A stretch of 64,000 nt of DNA. It comes from Gaiellasilicea sp037720595 (GTDB lineage: Bacteria; Actinomycetota; Thermoleophilia; Gaiellales; Gaiellaceae). The stretch lies in contig JBBJLW010000003.1 in the NCBI GenBank assembly GCA_037720595.1, forward strand, positions 124,001 to 188,000, read 5' to 3'. Every line of letters begins with the position of its first letter. The stretch's first letter is position 1. Shown here one piece after another: positions 8,590-18,049 of the stretch. Made by a program: the position numbers and the translations under genes. Below the pieces are notes generated by a model, which saw nothing but the letters and a program-made list of their open reading frames with translations, was not told where the DNA came from and did no database searches.

Positions 8590-8833
8590 AAAATGAATCG
8601 GGGGCTCCTGACTCTTGCGAGTCGTAGGAGCCCCCGAGACCGGTGACTAGCTTGGAGTAGTAGGGGCGTTCCGGGCCGCTCTCCTCTGGAACGGCGGCGC
8701 GTAACGCGTAGTCCCCCACGCTGGCTAGACGATTCCCCTTGCAGGTACCGGGGACACGCCCCTACCGGCTAGTACCTCCACTGCCCGTACTGGAATCTGT
8801 CACTACCGGACCACCTCCTTTCCGCGGTACGCG
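8590..8833 (-). ncRNA. Candidate structured non-coding RNA (strand tentative)
   Basis: No credible protein lies here, but nested complementary segments are unusually strong: 8640-8647 with 8799-8809 (one 2-base bulge), a perfect 10-base helix 8660-8669 with 8756-8765, a small hairpin 8771-8775 with 8787-8791, and an end hairpin 8599-8609 with 8626-8636 continued by 8610-8614 with 8619-8623. Read on the minus strand, TACACT at 8840-8845 would be a -10 and the end hairpin is followed by ATTCATTTT, a terminator-like tail, giving an RNA of about 240 nt. It does not match tmRNA, SRP RNA or RNase P features I know. It could instead be a leader on the plus strand for the dioxygenase gene. Confidence 0.45.
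8599..8636 (-). terminator. Strong hairpin, probable terminator of the candidate RNA
   Basis: Eleven plus five base pairs with a TTGC tetraloop on the plus strand (GCAA on the minus) and a 2-base bulge; on the minus strand it is followed by a T-rich run, on the plus strand it is not. Confidence 0.5.
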
Positions 8834-8904
8834 GAGTGTAGCGACTCCCTCGGAGGCCGTTGACGGGAGAATCTTCAGCGTCTCTTACGACGCTCTTAGG
8901 AGGC
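8812..8904 (+). promoter_or_regulatory. Upstream region with anti-Shine-Dalgarno-like sequence
   Basis: CCACCTCCTTT (8811-8821) can pair with the AGGAGG at 8899-8904 upstream of the dioxygenase start. A TTGACG box near 8869 could be a -35. Translational attenuation is possible but unproven. Confidence 0.3.
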
Positions 8905-8921
8905 CCCGATACGGTGGTCGG

Positions 8922-9644
8922 ATGGATACGAACGAACATTCCGAGAACACACGCACCACTCGCCGCGACTCGCTGCTCGCCGTCGGTGGGCTTCTCGCCT
9001 CGGGCCTCGGCGTCCCCGCCTGGAGAGGGTCGACCGCCGAGGAAGCCGAAGCCGCCGGCATCGGACCCGCAGCCGTCGCGGCCGGGCTCGTCAGCTGCAT
9101 CCTCACCCCCGAGCAGACCGAAGGTCCCTACTACATCGCGAACGAAAAAGTGCGTCGCGACATCCGGAACGGCCACAAGGGCGCCCTGCTCGACCTCCGC
9201 ACGACCGTCGTCGACGCTTCCACCTGCCGGCCCGTCAAGGGCGCGCTCGTCGAGATCTGGCACTGCGACGCGGCCGGGGCCTACTCCGGCTTCGGAGCGG
9301 GCGCGTCGAGCCGGACGTTTCTGCGTGGCGGCCAGCGCACCGATGCAACGGGTCTCGCCCGGTTCACGACGATCTATCCCGGCTGGTATCAGGGCCGCAC
9401 CGTCCACATCCACGTAAAGGTGCACATCGGTGGCACGGTCGTCCACACGGGTCAGCTCTACTTCACCGACACCGTCACGGACGCCGTCTATCGCAAGGCG
9501 CCGTACCGCTCCCGTGGCGGGCGGACGACGAGGAACGCCGACGATTCGATCTTCCGGAACGGCGGCAGCCGCTCGCAGGTGCGGCTTGCAAAGGACGGGA
9601 AGGGCGGCTACGTCGCGACGATCGCGATGGGCATCAACCGGTAG
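8922..9644 (+). CDS. Tat-exported intradiol ring-cleavage dioxygenase-like protein
   Basis: 240 residues. The N-terminus carries a twin-arginine pattern (T-T-R-R-D-S-L-L-A-V, 11-20) and a hydrophobic stretch. The catalytic core has T-E-G-P-Y-Y (first iron Tyr), P-G-W-Y (second Tyr) and R-T-V-H-I-H-V-K-V (both His), so the Fe(III) site is complete. Intradiol enzymes open catechols between the hydroxyls; exported members are known but their substrates mostly are not. ATG 8922 is chosen because the long frame upstream crosses the structured region; AGGAGG at 8899-8904 is rather far away. It stands alone, opposite the Rieske/suf operon. Confidence 0.85.
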   Translation: MDTNEHSENTRTTRRDSLLAVGGLLASGLGVPAWRGSTAEEAEAAGIGPAAVAAGLVSCILTPEQTEGPYYIANEKVRRDIRNGHKGALLDLRTTVVDASTCRPVKGALVEIWHCDAAGAYSGFGAGASSRTFLRGGQRTDATGLARFTTIYPGWYQGRTVHIHVKVHIGGTVVHTGQLYFTDTVTDAVYRKAPYRSRGGRTTRNADDSIFRNGGSRSQVRLAKDGKGGYVATIAMGINR

Positions 9645-9951
9645 GGACGTCGACCTTCACCCAGCCGTCCTCGACCCGCACAGGAAAGGTGTCCACGGGC
9701 TCGAAGGCAGGCAGGGTCAGAGCGCTACCGGTCGTGATGTCGAAGCGGGCGCCGTGGCGCGGGCAGATCGCGACGCAGAGCTCAGGCTCCCAGTCGCCTT
9801 CGGCGAGCGGCCCGTCGTCGTGCGAGCAGCGGTCCTCGATCGCGTAGAGCGTGCCACCGCAGTTGTAGACGCCGATTCCGACCAGCCCCGCGTAGACGAT
9901 CTTGACGTGGCCGGGCGGAAGCTCGTCGACCGGGCAGACGTCGACTGTCAA
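9634..9951 (-). CDS. Rieske [2Fe-2S] ferredoxin-type protein of the sufS-sufU operon
   Basis: 105 residues. Both cluster motifs are present, C-S-H (Cys-x-His near 45-47) and C-P-R-H-G (Cys-x-x-His near 64-67), followed by F-D-I-T-T-G-S-A-L-T-L-P-A, typical of small soluble Rieske proteins. The TTG start at 9949-9951 overlaps the sufU stop as TTGA, which both fixes the start and argues for coupled translation. It probably receives its cluster from this operon's machinery or carries electrons for it; the partner is not evident. Confidence 0.88.
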   Translation of the reverse strand: MTVDVCPVDELPPGHVKIVYAGLVGIGVYNCGGTLYAIEDRCSHDDGPLAEGDWEPELCVAICPRHGARFDITTGSALTLPAFEPVDTFPVRVEDGWVKVDVPTG

Positions 9952-10376
9952 CGGAAGGAGAGATCGCCGCCGCTCGACCATTCCTCCGGCAGCGGCGTCC
10001 CCTTGCCCTTGTTCAGCGCAACCTTGAGGACGCCGAGACCGAGCAGGGCGCACTTGAGCCGGACCGGCGTGAGCGGAATCCCGATCTCGTCGAGCAGCTC
10101 CTCCTTCGGGAGCTTCGCCACCTCCGCCGCGTCTCGGCCGACCACGAGTTCCGTCAGCATCGAGGTCGCCGCCTGCGAGATCGCGCAGCCGCGGCCCTCG
10201 AAACGGACGTCCGAGATCGTGTCGCCGTCGAAGGCGAGCGAGATCGAGATCTCGTCGCCGCAGAGCGGATTCTGGCCCTCGGCCTCGGCGTCCGGGTGCT
10301 CGAGCACGCCGTGCCCGCGTGGGTTGCGGTAATGGTCGAGAATCACCTCGCGATAGAGCTGGTCGAACTCGCTCAT
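9948..10376 (-). CDS. sufU: SufU iron-sulfur cluster assembly protein
   Basis: 142 residues of the SufU/NifU-like family that accepts sulfur from SufS through a zinc-ligand exchange. Visible ligands: N-P-L-C-G-D near 38-41, G-R-G-C-A-I-S near 63-66, and V-R-L-K-C-A-L-L near 125. Starts R-E-V-I-L-D-H-Y-R-N-P-R like other SufU. ATG 10376 overlaps the sufS stop (TGATG), and its own stop overlaps the Rieske start. Confidence 0.94.
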   Translation of the reverse strand: MSEFDQLYREVILDHYRNPRGHGVLEHPDAEAEGQNPLCGDEISISLAFDGDTISDVRFEGRGCAISQAATSMLTELVVGRDAAEVAKLPKEELLDEIGIPLTPVRLKCALLGLGVLKVALNKGKGTPLPEEWSSGGDLSFR

Positions 10377-11629
10377 CAGCCGAGGCTCTTCTTGACCTTC
10401 TCGAGCCCGGCGACGAGCCGGTCGATCTCCTCGGGAACCGAATAGAGGTAGAAGCTCGCGCGGTTGGTCGCGATCACGCCGAGACGGTGCATCAGCGGCT
10501 GCGTGCAGTGGTGACCGCCGCGGATCGCGACCCCCTCCCAGTCGAGGATCTGGCAGACGTCGTGCGGGTGGATCCCGTCGACGTTGAACGAGACGATCCC
10601 TGCACGACGGGCGACCGGCGGCCCATAGGTCTCGATCCAGTCGAGCTCGGCGAGTCGCGTCAGCGCGTACTCCGTTAGCTCGTGCTCGTGGCGCTCGATC
10701 GCGTCGAGCCCGATTGCGCTGAGGTAGTCGATCGCGGCTCCGAAGCCGACGGCCTCGGCGATGGGCCCAGTGCCGGCCTCGAACTTGTACGGGAGCGCAC
10801 CCCAGGTCGTCTCCTCGGCGCTGACCGTGCGGATCATGTGGCCGCCGAGGTTGAACGGCGACATCTGCTCGAGCAGCTCGCGCCGGCCCCAGAGAGCGCC
10901 GACCCCAGTCGGGCCGCACATCTTGTGTGCCGAGATCGCGAGGAAGTCGCAGCCGAGCTCCTGCACGTCGATCGTGCGGTGCGGGGCTGCCTGTGCGGCG
11001 TCGACGACCATGATCGCGCCCTGCTCGTGCGCCCACGCGGTCAGCTTCTCGACCGGGTTGACCGTGCCGAGGGTGTTCGAGACGAGGCCGGTCGCGACGA
11101 CCTTCACGCGGCCCTCCGCTGCGAGCCCGTCGAGCGCGTCGAGTTGCAGCTCGCCGTTGTCGTCGATCGGGATCGTCCGGAACTCCGCTCCTGCGCGGCC
11201 GGCGATGTACTGCCACGGGACGAAGTTGGAATGGTGCTCGAGCTCGCTCACGATGACGACGTCGCCGGGCTCGAGGTTGTCGAGCCCCCAGGCGTAGGCG
11301 ACGAGGTTGAGCGCCTCGGTGGCCTGGCGCGTGAAGATCACCTCGCGCTCCGACGGCGCGTTGACGAACGCCGCGACCTTCAGCCGCGCTCCCTCGTACG
11401 CGTCGGTCGCGCGCTCCGCGAGTCGATAGACGCCGCGATGGACGTTCGCGTAGGAGTGCGAGTAGAGCTCGGTCATCGCCTCGAGCACCTGGCGCGGCTT
11501 CTGGCTCGATGCCGCCGAGTCGAGGAAGGCGACCGGAAGGCCGTTCTGAAGCTCCTCGAGGTAGGGGAAGTCGGCGCGGAGGCGCTCGGCGTCGAGCTTG
11601 GCGATGGCGGCAACGGCCATGGCTCTCAT
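10376..11629 (-). CDS. sufS: Cysteine desulfurase SufS
   Basis: Class V aminotransferase-fold PLP enzyme taking sulfur from cysteine for Fe-S cluster assembly. 417 residues from ATG 11629; a second ATG at 11620 (414 residues) is equally plausible since neither has a clear ribosome site. PLP lysine in S-A-H-K-M-C-G-P-T-G, persulfide cysteine in R-G-G-H-H-C-T-Q-P (Cys375), L-D-S-A-A-S-S-Q-K-P near the start, and H-H-S-N-F-V-P-W all fit group II SufS. First gene of sufS-sufU-Rieske, separate from sufCBD 10 kb away. Confidence 0.95.
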   Translation of the reverse strand: MRAMAVAAIAKLDAERLRADFPYLEELQNGLPVAFLDSAASSQKPRQVLEAMTELYSHSYANVHRGVYRLAERATDAYEGARLKVAAFVNAPSEREVIFTRQATEALNLVAYAWGLDNLEPGDVVIVSELEHHSNFVPWQYIAGRAGAEFRTIPIDDNGELQLDALDGLAAEGRVKVVATGLVSNTLGTVNPVEKLTAWAHEQGAIMVVDAAQAAPHRTIDVQELGCDFLAISAHKMCGPTGVGALWGRRELLEQMSPFNLGGHMIRTVSAEETTWGALPYKFEAGTGPIAEAVGFGAAIDYLSAIGLDAIERHEHELTEYALTRLAELDWIETYGPPVARRAGIVSFNVDGIHPHDVCQILDWEGVAIRGGHHCTQPLMHRLGVIATNRASFYLYSVPEEIDRLVAGLEKVKKSLG

Positions 11630-11649
11630 GGTACTGACCGCGTTCGTCC

Positions 11650-12264
11650 CTACCCGCGAGGCTCGACCTTGCCGTTCGATGCCGCGCGGCCCGCGATCTC
11701 CTGCTCGCGCTCGACGGCCCGAGCCGCACCCTCGAGTAGATCGGCAAGGATTTTGACGCGCTCTCGCTCGGAGGTGATCTGGAGCAACTGCTGCTTCAGC
11801 TCGGGGGCGAACTCGAAGCGGCCCGCCAGCTCGAACGAGAGCTGCTCCGCACCTGTCGCCGGCTCCTCTACCTCCGCTCCCGTCAGCTCGACGAGCTTGC
11901 GGAAAAGCTCGAGCGCCCGGGCCTCGTCTGCGCTCTCGGCGGGATCCTCCGGCTCCTCGACCGGCTCGACGAGACCGGTTTGGAACGTCCTTCCGTCCGT
12001 CAGCTCGAGCAGCCGGAAGCGCTCGCGACCCTCGACGACCACGTTGAGGCGCCCATCGTCGAACCGGTCGAGAACGTCGGTCACGGCCGCGCGGGTCCCG
12101 ATCTCGCGGAGGCCGTCGTCGTCGGCGTAGATCAGCCCGAACTCCCGCTCCTCTGCGAGGCACTCGTCGATCAGCTCCTGATAGCGATCCTCGAAGATGT
12201 GGAGCGGGATCTGCTCGGTCGGCAGCAGCACGATCCCGAGCGGAAAGAGTCCGAGCTCTGGCAC
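11650..12264 (-). CDS. LON substrate-binding domain protein
   Basis: 204 residues resembling the N-terminal (substrate-recognition) domain of Lon protease with no ATPase or protease part: L-F-P-L-G-I-V-L-L-P opening, P-L-H-I-F-E-D-R-Y, and R-L-N-V-V-V-E-G-R-E-R-F. A helical C-terminal half (about 110-204) follows. Stand-alone LON proteins of this size are widespread in actinobacteria; their role is unclear. 20 bases upstream of sufS on the same strand. Confidence 0.85.
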   Translation of the reverse strand: MPELGLFPLGIVLLPTEQIPLHIFEDRYQELIDECLAEEREFGLIYADDDGLREIGTRAAVTDVLDRFDDGRLNVVVEGRERFRLLELTDGRTFQTGLVEPVEEPEDPAESADEARALELFRKLVELTGAEVEEPATGAEQLSFELAGRFEFAPELKQQLLQITSERERVKILADLLEGAARAVEREQEIAGRAASNGKVEPRG

Positions 12265-12274
12265 CCCGCGAAGG

Positions 12275-12919
12275 TTACGCGCGTTCGAAGGCGGCGATCC
12301 GGAAGAGCGGGCCGGTTCGCTCGGAGACGAGCGTCAGGCCATGCGCCTCGGCAGGGCCCCGGAGCGACGCAGTCGAATGGACGAAGACGCGAAAGCTGCC
12401 TCGGCGCAGGCGGAGGACGCCGTTGATCGTGCCGAAGGCGGCGCGTGCCCACCAGTCGTCTCGCGGAAAGCTGAGTACCAGCGTGCGCCGCGTCAGGGAG
12501 GCGGCGATCCCGGCCAGCTCGGGTCCGTCTGGCGTGCAGCAGACGACCTTGTTCAGGACGACGATGTCGGCCTCGCGACGGGAGCTCGGATCCGCGACGA
12601 GATCGGCGGTGCGAAACGTCGCTCTATCGACGACGCCCGCCCCGGCGGCGAGCGTCCGCGCGTGCTTCTCGTAGCTCGGGACGAGCTCGACGATCTCGCC
12701 CTCGCGCGCACCGCCCTTCAGCAGCTCGAGCAGCACCTGGCCGATACCGCCGCCGATCTCGAGCACCGTCGCTCCCTCGAGCCCACGCGCGGACGCCCGC
12801 CGCGCGATCGCCCGGGCCATCGGGTCCGGCCCCTTGCGCCGATAGCGCCGGGCAACCCGCCGAGCGAATCGCTCGCCGAACAGCTCCTCCTGGCCGTGCC
12901 TGGCGCAGCAACCGCTCAC
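12275..12919 (-). CDS. SAM-dependent methyltransferase, class I
   Basis: 214 residues. SAM-binding motif I is V-L-E-I-G-G-G-I-G-Q (about 52-61), an acidic motif follows near E-L-V-P-S, and D-I-V-V-L-N-K-V-V-C-C (about 118-128) stands in the motif II/post-II place. The N-terminal M-S-G-C-C is cysteine-rich. The acceptor is unknown. 10 bases upstream of the LON gene, so probably first gene of a run into sufS. Confidence 0.75.
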   Translation of the reverse strand: MSGCCARHGQEELFGERFARRVARRYRRKGPDPMARAIARRASARGLEGATVLEIGGGIGQVLLELLKGGAREGEIVELVPSYEKHARTLAAGAGVVDRATFRTADLVADPSSRREADIVVLNKVVCCTPDGPELAGIAASLTRRTLVLSFPRDDWWARAAFGTINGVLRLRRGSFRVFVHSTASLRGPAEAHGLTLVSERTGPLFRIAAFERA

Positions 12920-13123
12920 GCGCGCCCGCGCCCCTCGCCAGCGTCGGCTCCCGCCCGGCAGAGCCGGGCTCCGCCGCCGCCCGCCGCCGCTCGCAGCACC
13001 CGGCTCACCGGGGCCGTACTCTCGTACTGTCCCCTTCGGCCGGGCACTGCGACCGACGCCCGAGGAACGCGCGGGCGTAAGGGGTCACACGAAGCGTCAC
13101 AGGGCAACGGTACCCTCGGACGA
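12920..13123. promoter_or_regulatory. Divergent intergenic region
   Basis: 204 bases between the methyltransferase and EttA genes. GGTACCCT at about 13109-13116 lies only a few bases before the EttA ATG and could be a -10, which would make EttA nearly leaderless. Confidence 0.3.
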
Positions 13124-14794
<1,671 letters not shown>

Positions 14795-14796
14795 GC

Positions 14797-16200
14797 GTGG
14801 AGGCGAAGCGGCAGCACCACAACGTCACGCTCGGGATCCTGACGCTCGCGGGAACCGCGTTCGCGCTCCAGCAGACGATGGTCTTCCCGGCGTTGCCGAC
14901 CTTTCAGGCGGATCTCGACACGAGCACCGCCTGGGCGACCTGGGTGTTGACGGGTTTCCTCGTCTCCGCGGCGGTGACGACGCCGATCCTCGGTCGGCTC
15001 GGCGATCAGTACGGGAAGGAGCGAATGCTGCTCGTCAGCCTCGGGCTCTTCCTCGCCGGCTGCATCGGCGCGGCGGCGGCGTGGAACATCTGGTCGTTGA
15101 TCGGTTTCCGCATCCTCTCGGGCGCGGGCGGCGCGCTCTTCCCGCTGAGCTTCGCGATCATCCGAGACGAGTTCCCGCCCGAACGCGTAAAGGTCGCGAT
15201 CGGCCTCCTCTCGGCAGTGTTCGGAGTCGGCGGTGGCTTCGGGATCGTCCTCTCGGGAGTGATCGTCGACCACGTCTCGTGGCGCTGGCTCTTCATCCTC
15301 GGCTCGGTCCCGGTGGCAGCGTCGATCGCGCTCGTCCACCGCTACGTGCCCGAGTCGCCGATCCGCTCGCCCTCGCGCATCGATGTCCCAGGGGCGGCGC
15401 TCCTCGCAGGAGCGCTGATCGCGCTCATGCTTTCGCTCACCGAGGGCGAGCGCTGGGGCTGGACCTCGGCCCCGATCCTCGGGCTTGCCGCCAGCTCGGC
15501 AGCGCTTTTCCTCCTCTGGGGTCGCGTCGAGCTGCGCTCGAGCTCGCCGATGGTCGACATGCGGATGCTCGCCCACCGGCCCGTGTTGCTGACGAACGCC
15601 GCGACGCTCGTCTCCGGGTTCGCGCTCTTCAGCTGCTTCGTGCTCGTGCCGACCTTCGTCCAGGCGCCTTCCTCGCGCGGCTACGGCTTCGGAGCAAGCG
15701 CGACCCAGGCCGGGCTCTACCTGCTGCCGAGCTCGCTCGCGATGCTCTTCTCCGGCCCGGCCGCAGGGGTGATCGGACGGCGGTTCGGCTCGAAGTGGCC
15801 GCTCGCCGGCGGGATGCTGATCGTCAGTCTCGCCGCGCTCGTCCTAGCGCAGGCCCACGACGAGCCGTGGCACGTCGTCGCGGCGAGCGGCGCGCTCGGC
15901 GTCGGGGTCGGGCTCGCCTTCGCCGCGATGGTGGCGCTGATCGTCGAGAACGTGGACGTCACCGAAATGGGCGTCGCGACGGGGATGAACACCGTCGTCC
16001 GGATGATCGGGGCGGTCGTCGGCGGACAGGTCGGCGCCGCGCTCCTGACGGCGCAGACGATCGGCGACACGTCCGCGCCGGCCGAGTCGGCGTTCACGAC
16101 GACCTTCGCGCTCAGCGCCGTCGCCGCACTCGCAGCCTCGCTCGTGGCGCTCGCGATCGTTCGCGAGCCGCTGCGCCGACTGGTTCCCGCGAGCTCGTAG
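14797..16200 (+). CDS. MFS transporter, DHA2-type drug:H+ antiporter-like
   Basis: 467 residues with 12-14 predicted membrane helices. Motif A is seen as G-R-L-G-D-Q-Y-G-K-E-R (loop 2-3) and the antiporter-type glycine-rich helix as S-A-V-F-G-V-G-G-G-F-G. Likely proton-driven efflux; substrate unknown. The GTG at 14797 follows the EttA stop by two bases, so the two are probably co-transcribed. Beginning at GTG excludes a 37-codon extension that overlaps ettA. Confidence 0.88.
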   Translation: MEAKRQHHNVTLGILTLAGTAFALQQTMVFPALPTFQADLDTSTAWATWVLTGFLVSAAVTTPILGRLGDQYGKERMLLVSLGLFLAGCIGAAAAWNIWSLIGFRILSGAGGALFPLSFAIIRDEFPPERVKVAIGLLSAVFGVGGGFGIVLSGVIVDHVSWRWLFILGSVPVAASIALVHRYVPESPIRSPSRIDVPGAALLAGALIALMLSLTEGERWGWTSAPILGLAASSAALFLLWGRVELRSSSPMVDMRMLAHRPVLLTNAATLVSGFALFSCFVLVPTFVQAPSSRGYGFGASATQAGLYLLPSSLAMLFSGPAAGVIGRRFGSKWPLAGGMLIVSLAALVLAQAHDEPWHVVAASGALGVGVGLAFAAMVALIVENVDVTEMGVATGMNTVVRMIGAVVGGQVGAALLTAQTIGDTSAPAESAFTTTFALSAVAALAASLVALAIVREPLRRLVPASS

Positions 16201-16252
16201 TCCAGGCTTCGCGGCCCACCAACTCGCTCACCGGCGGTCAAGAGTAACCCAT

Positions 16253-16470
16253 GTGCCCTCCGGGAACGGAGGGAACAGGGAATTTCTCAAGCAGCTGACG
16301 GACGGTGCCTTCTACGGCTCCCGGGCGAAGCTCGTCCAGAAGGTCGAGGGCCTGTCGTCCGGCGGACGCCGCTCTCCCGCGACGTGTTTCGGCAGGCGTT
16401 CGGCGCCCTCTTCCTCTTCTGGTCGAGCAGGCGCGTCTACCGTGCGCTACGCGCGGCCCTGAAGCGCTAG
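16253..16470 (+). pseudogene. Possible small hypothetical gene interrupted by a frameshift
   Basis: From GTG 16253 codons have coding-like G/C third positions up to about 16365 (R-E-F-L-K-Q-L-T-D-G-A-F-Y-G-S segment); from about 16378 the coding-like frame is a different one (V-F-R-Q-A-F-G-A-L-F-L-F-W-S-S) and ends at TAG 16468-16470. Joined, they would give a protein of about 70 residues. Either a decayed gene, a sequencing indel, or chance. A CCCTCC/GGAGGG hairpin sits at 16257-16274. Confidence 0.25.
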
Positions 16471-16994
16471 CCGGGTAGCCAGGCGTCCTGGTACGCGGTC
16501 GGCATGTCGGCGGCGTTCTCGGCGTACGCCTCCTTCGAGTCGGACGTCGTCTTCGCGACTCCGGCGCCGTGGCGCCGGGCCAGCTCCGACGCGGGATAGA
16601 CGACATCACCGCCCGCCCGAGTGCCGACTGCGAGGATCGCGCACGGCCCCTCGCCCGCGCCGACGAAGACGTGCTCGGTCCAGGCGGGACAATGGATGAA
16701 GTCCCAGGCCTTCAGCGGTCGCTCATCGCCCTCGACCAGGAGCAGGCACTCGCCCTGGAGGACGAGGAAGTCCTCCTGCTCGTCCTCGCCGTGGTACATG
16801 CACGCGGCCTGGCCGGGCTGGAGGACGCCGATATTGATCCCGAGTTGCGGGAAGCGAGCGTCGCCCTCGAAGCGGGTGAAGGCACCGAAGTCGCCGTCCA
16901 GCCAGCGCGCCTCCTTCGCGTTCACCACGAACCAGCCTTCCCCACGCGGGGCAAGGCCGCCGTCTTCGCGCTCGAGCCGAGCTTCCGGAACCAC
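16467..16994 (-). CDS. Cupin-domain protein
   Basis: About 175 residues from GTG 16994 (the frame could extend to 17069). A single cupin fold: G-E-G-W-F-V-V-N-A near the start, then P-G-Q-A-A-C-M-Y-H-G-E-D-E-Q-E-D-F-L-V-L-Q-G-E (metal-type motif 1 with His, Glu and Glu) and H-C-P-A-W-T-E-H-V-F-V-G-A-G (motif 2). No enzyme activity can be assigned. Its 3' end touches the possible broken ORF at 16.25-16.47 kb. Divergent from the VOC gene. Confidence 0.8.
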   Translation of the reverse strand: MVPEARLEREDGGLAPRGEGWFVVNAKEARWLDGDFGAFTRFEGDARFPQLGINIGVLQPGQAACMYHGEDEQEDFLVLQGECLLLVEGDERPLKAWDFIHCPAWTEHVFVGAGEGPCAILAVGTRAGGDVVYPASELARRHGAGVAKTTSDSKEAYAENAADMPTAYQDAWLPG

Positions 16995-17047
16995 GATCGA
17001 GAGTGTCGCATCGCTTAGGGTTTCCGCGTCGAGACGAGAAGGACGCC

Positions 17048-17407
17048 GTGGCAGCGCAGCCGTATCCACAGATCCAGCCCTACCTGCTCTACGAGGACGT
17101 CGCCGGAGCGATCGCCTGGCTGACCGAGGCGTTCGGCTTCGAGGAGCAGCTGCGCTTCGCCGACGAGGAGGGCACAGTCAGCCACGCCGAGCTGCGGCTT
17201 CCCGGCGGCGGAGTCGTCTTCCTGGGCGATCCCGGCGAGGACGAGCAGGCGCGCGCCGCGGGCGCCGAGATTCGCCAGGAGCCGATGGACATGCCTTACG
17301 GGGACCGCCGCTACGACGCCTACGACCTCGAAGGCCAGCTCTGGTCGTTCGCCCAGCACGTGGCCGATGTCGTGCCGGAGGACTGGGGCGTCAAGCCCGG
17401 GGAGTGA
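17048..17407 (+). CDS. VOC/glyoxalase-superfamily protein
   Basis: 119 residues of the PhnB-like VOC type: Q-P-Y-L-L-Y-E-D-V-A-G-A-I-A-W-L-T-E-A-F-G-F opening, H-A-E-L in the first metal-site strand, and the C-terminal Y-D-A-Y-D-L-E-G-Q-L-W-S-F-A, typical of this branch. GTG 17048 follows GAGAAGGA. Its stop overlaps the next gene (TGATG). Function unknown; unrelated in detail to the three VOC genes in the suf operon. Confidence 0.85.
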   Translation: MAAQPYPQIQPYLLYEDVAGAIAWLTEAFGFEEQLRFADEEGTVSHAELRLPGGGVVFLGDPGEDEQARAAGAEIRQEPMDMPYGDRRYDAYDLEGQLWSFAQHVADVVPEDWGVKPGE

Positions 17408-18006
17408 TGGATGCGGACGCCACCGAGCTCCGTGTTCTCGGCTGCCTGATCGAGAAGCAGCGGACGACCCCTGATGTCTATCCGCTCTCCCTGAACGCGT
17501 TGCGGCTCGCGTGCAACCAGGCGACGAACCGCGAGCCCGTGGTCGACTACGACGAGGCGACCGTGCGCGCCGCGCTCGACAAGCTCTCGCGCCGCGGCTG
17601 GACTCGGCTCGCGACGGGGCCCGGGAGCCGGACGGCGAAGTATCGCCACCTCCTCGACGAGGCACTCGGCCGGGTGCCGTCGCAGATCGCGCTCCTCGCC
17701 GTCTTGATGCTGCGAGGGCCGCAGACTCCAGGCGAGCTGAAGTCGCGCGTCGACCGTCTCTACCCGTTCGGGACGCTCGAGGACGTGCAGAAGGCGCTCG
17801 AGGCGCTGATCGACGCTGGCCTCGTGGCGCAACTCCCACGCCGTCCCGGCCAGAGTCAGGATCGTTTCACGCAGCTACTCGGTGGCGAGCACGAGGCGCC
17901 GGCCGAACGAGAAAGTGTTGTTGCAACACGAAGTCCGCTCGAGGAGCGCGTCGCGCGGCTCGAGGAGCAGGTCGCCGCACTTCAGCGGGCACTCGCCGAG
18001 AGATGA
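17407..18006 (+). CDS. DUF480 (YceH) family protein
   Basis: 199 residues, tandem winged-helix architecture of YceH: E-x-R-V-L-G-C-L-I-E-K-Q-R-T-T-P-D-x-Y-P-L-S-L-N-A-L near the start, N-Q-x-T-N-R-E-P-V, and L-L-A-V-L-M-L-R-G-P-Q-T-P-G-E-L in the second domain. The last 25 residues form a short heptad coiled coil (L-E-E-R-V-A-R-L-E-E-Q-V). Biochemical role unknown. ATG overlaps the VOC stop. Confidence 0.9.
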   Translation: MDADATELRVLGCLIEKQRTTPDVYPLSLNALRLACNQATNREPVVDYDEATVRAALDKLSRRGWTRLATGPGSRTAKYRHLLDEALGRVPSQIALLAVLMLRGPQTPGELKSRVDRLYPFGTLEDVQKALEALIDAGLVAQLPRRPGQSQDRFTQLLGGEHEAPAERESVVATRSPLEERVARLEEQVAALQRALAER

Positions 18007-18049
18007 TCTGGCTGGCGATGATCCGGCCGGCCGGCGCTACCGTGCCCGC

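Noticed and set aside
8231..8719. Minus-strand frame with G-D-Y-A-L-R-A-A, resembling an ssrA tag, suggesting tmRNA
   Set aside because: No stop after the tag-like residues, no tRNA-like ends and no 5' tmRNA consensus; the likeness is probably chance inside the structured region.
8807..8822. GGACCACCTCCTTTCC resembling the 3' end of 16S rRNA
   Set aside because: The sequence upstream has none of the conserved 16S helix 44/45 elements, so it is not an rRNA gene end.
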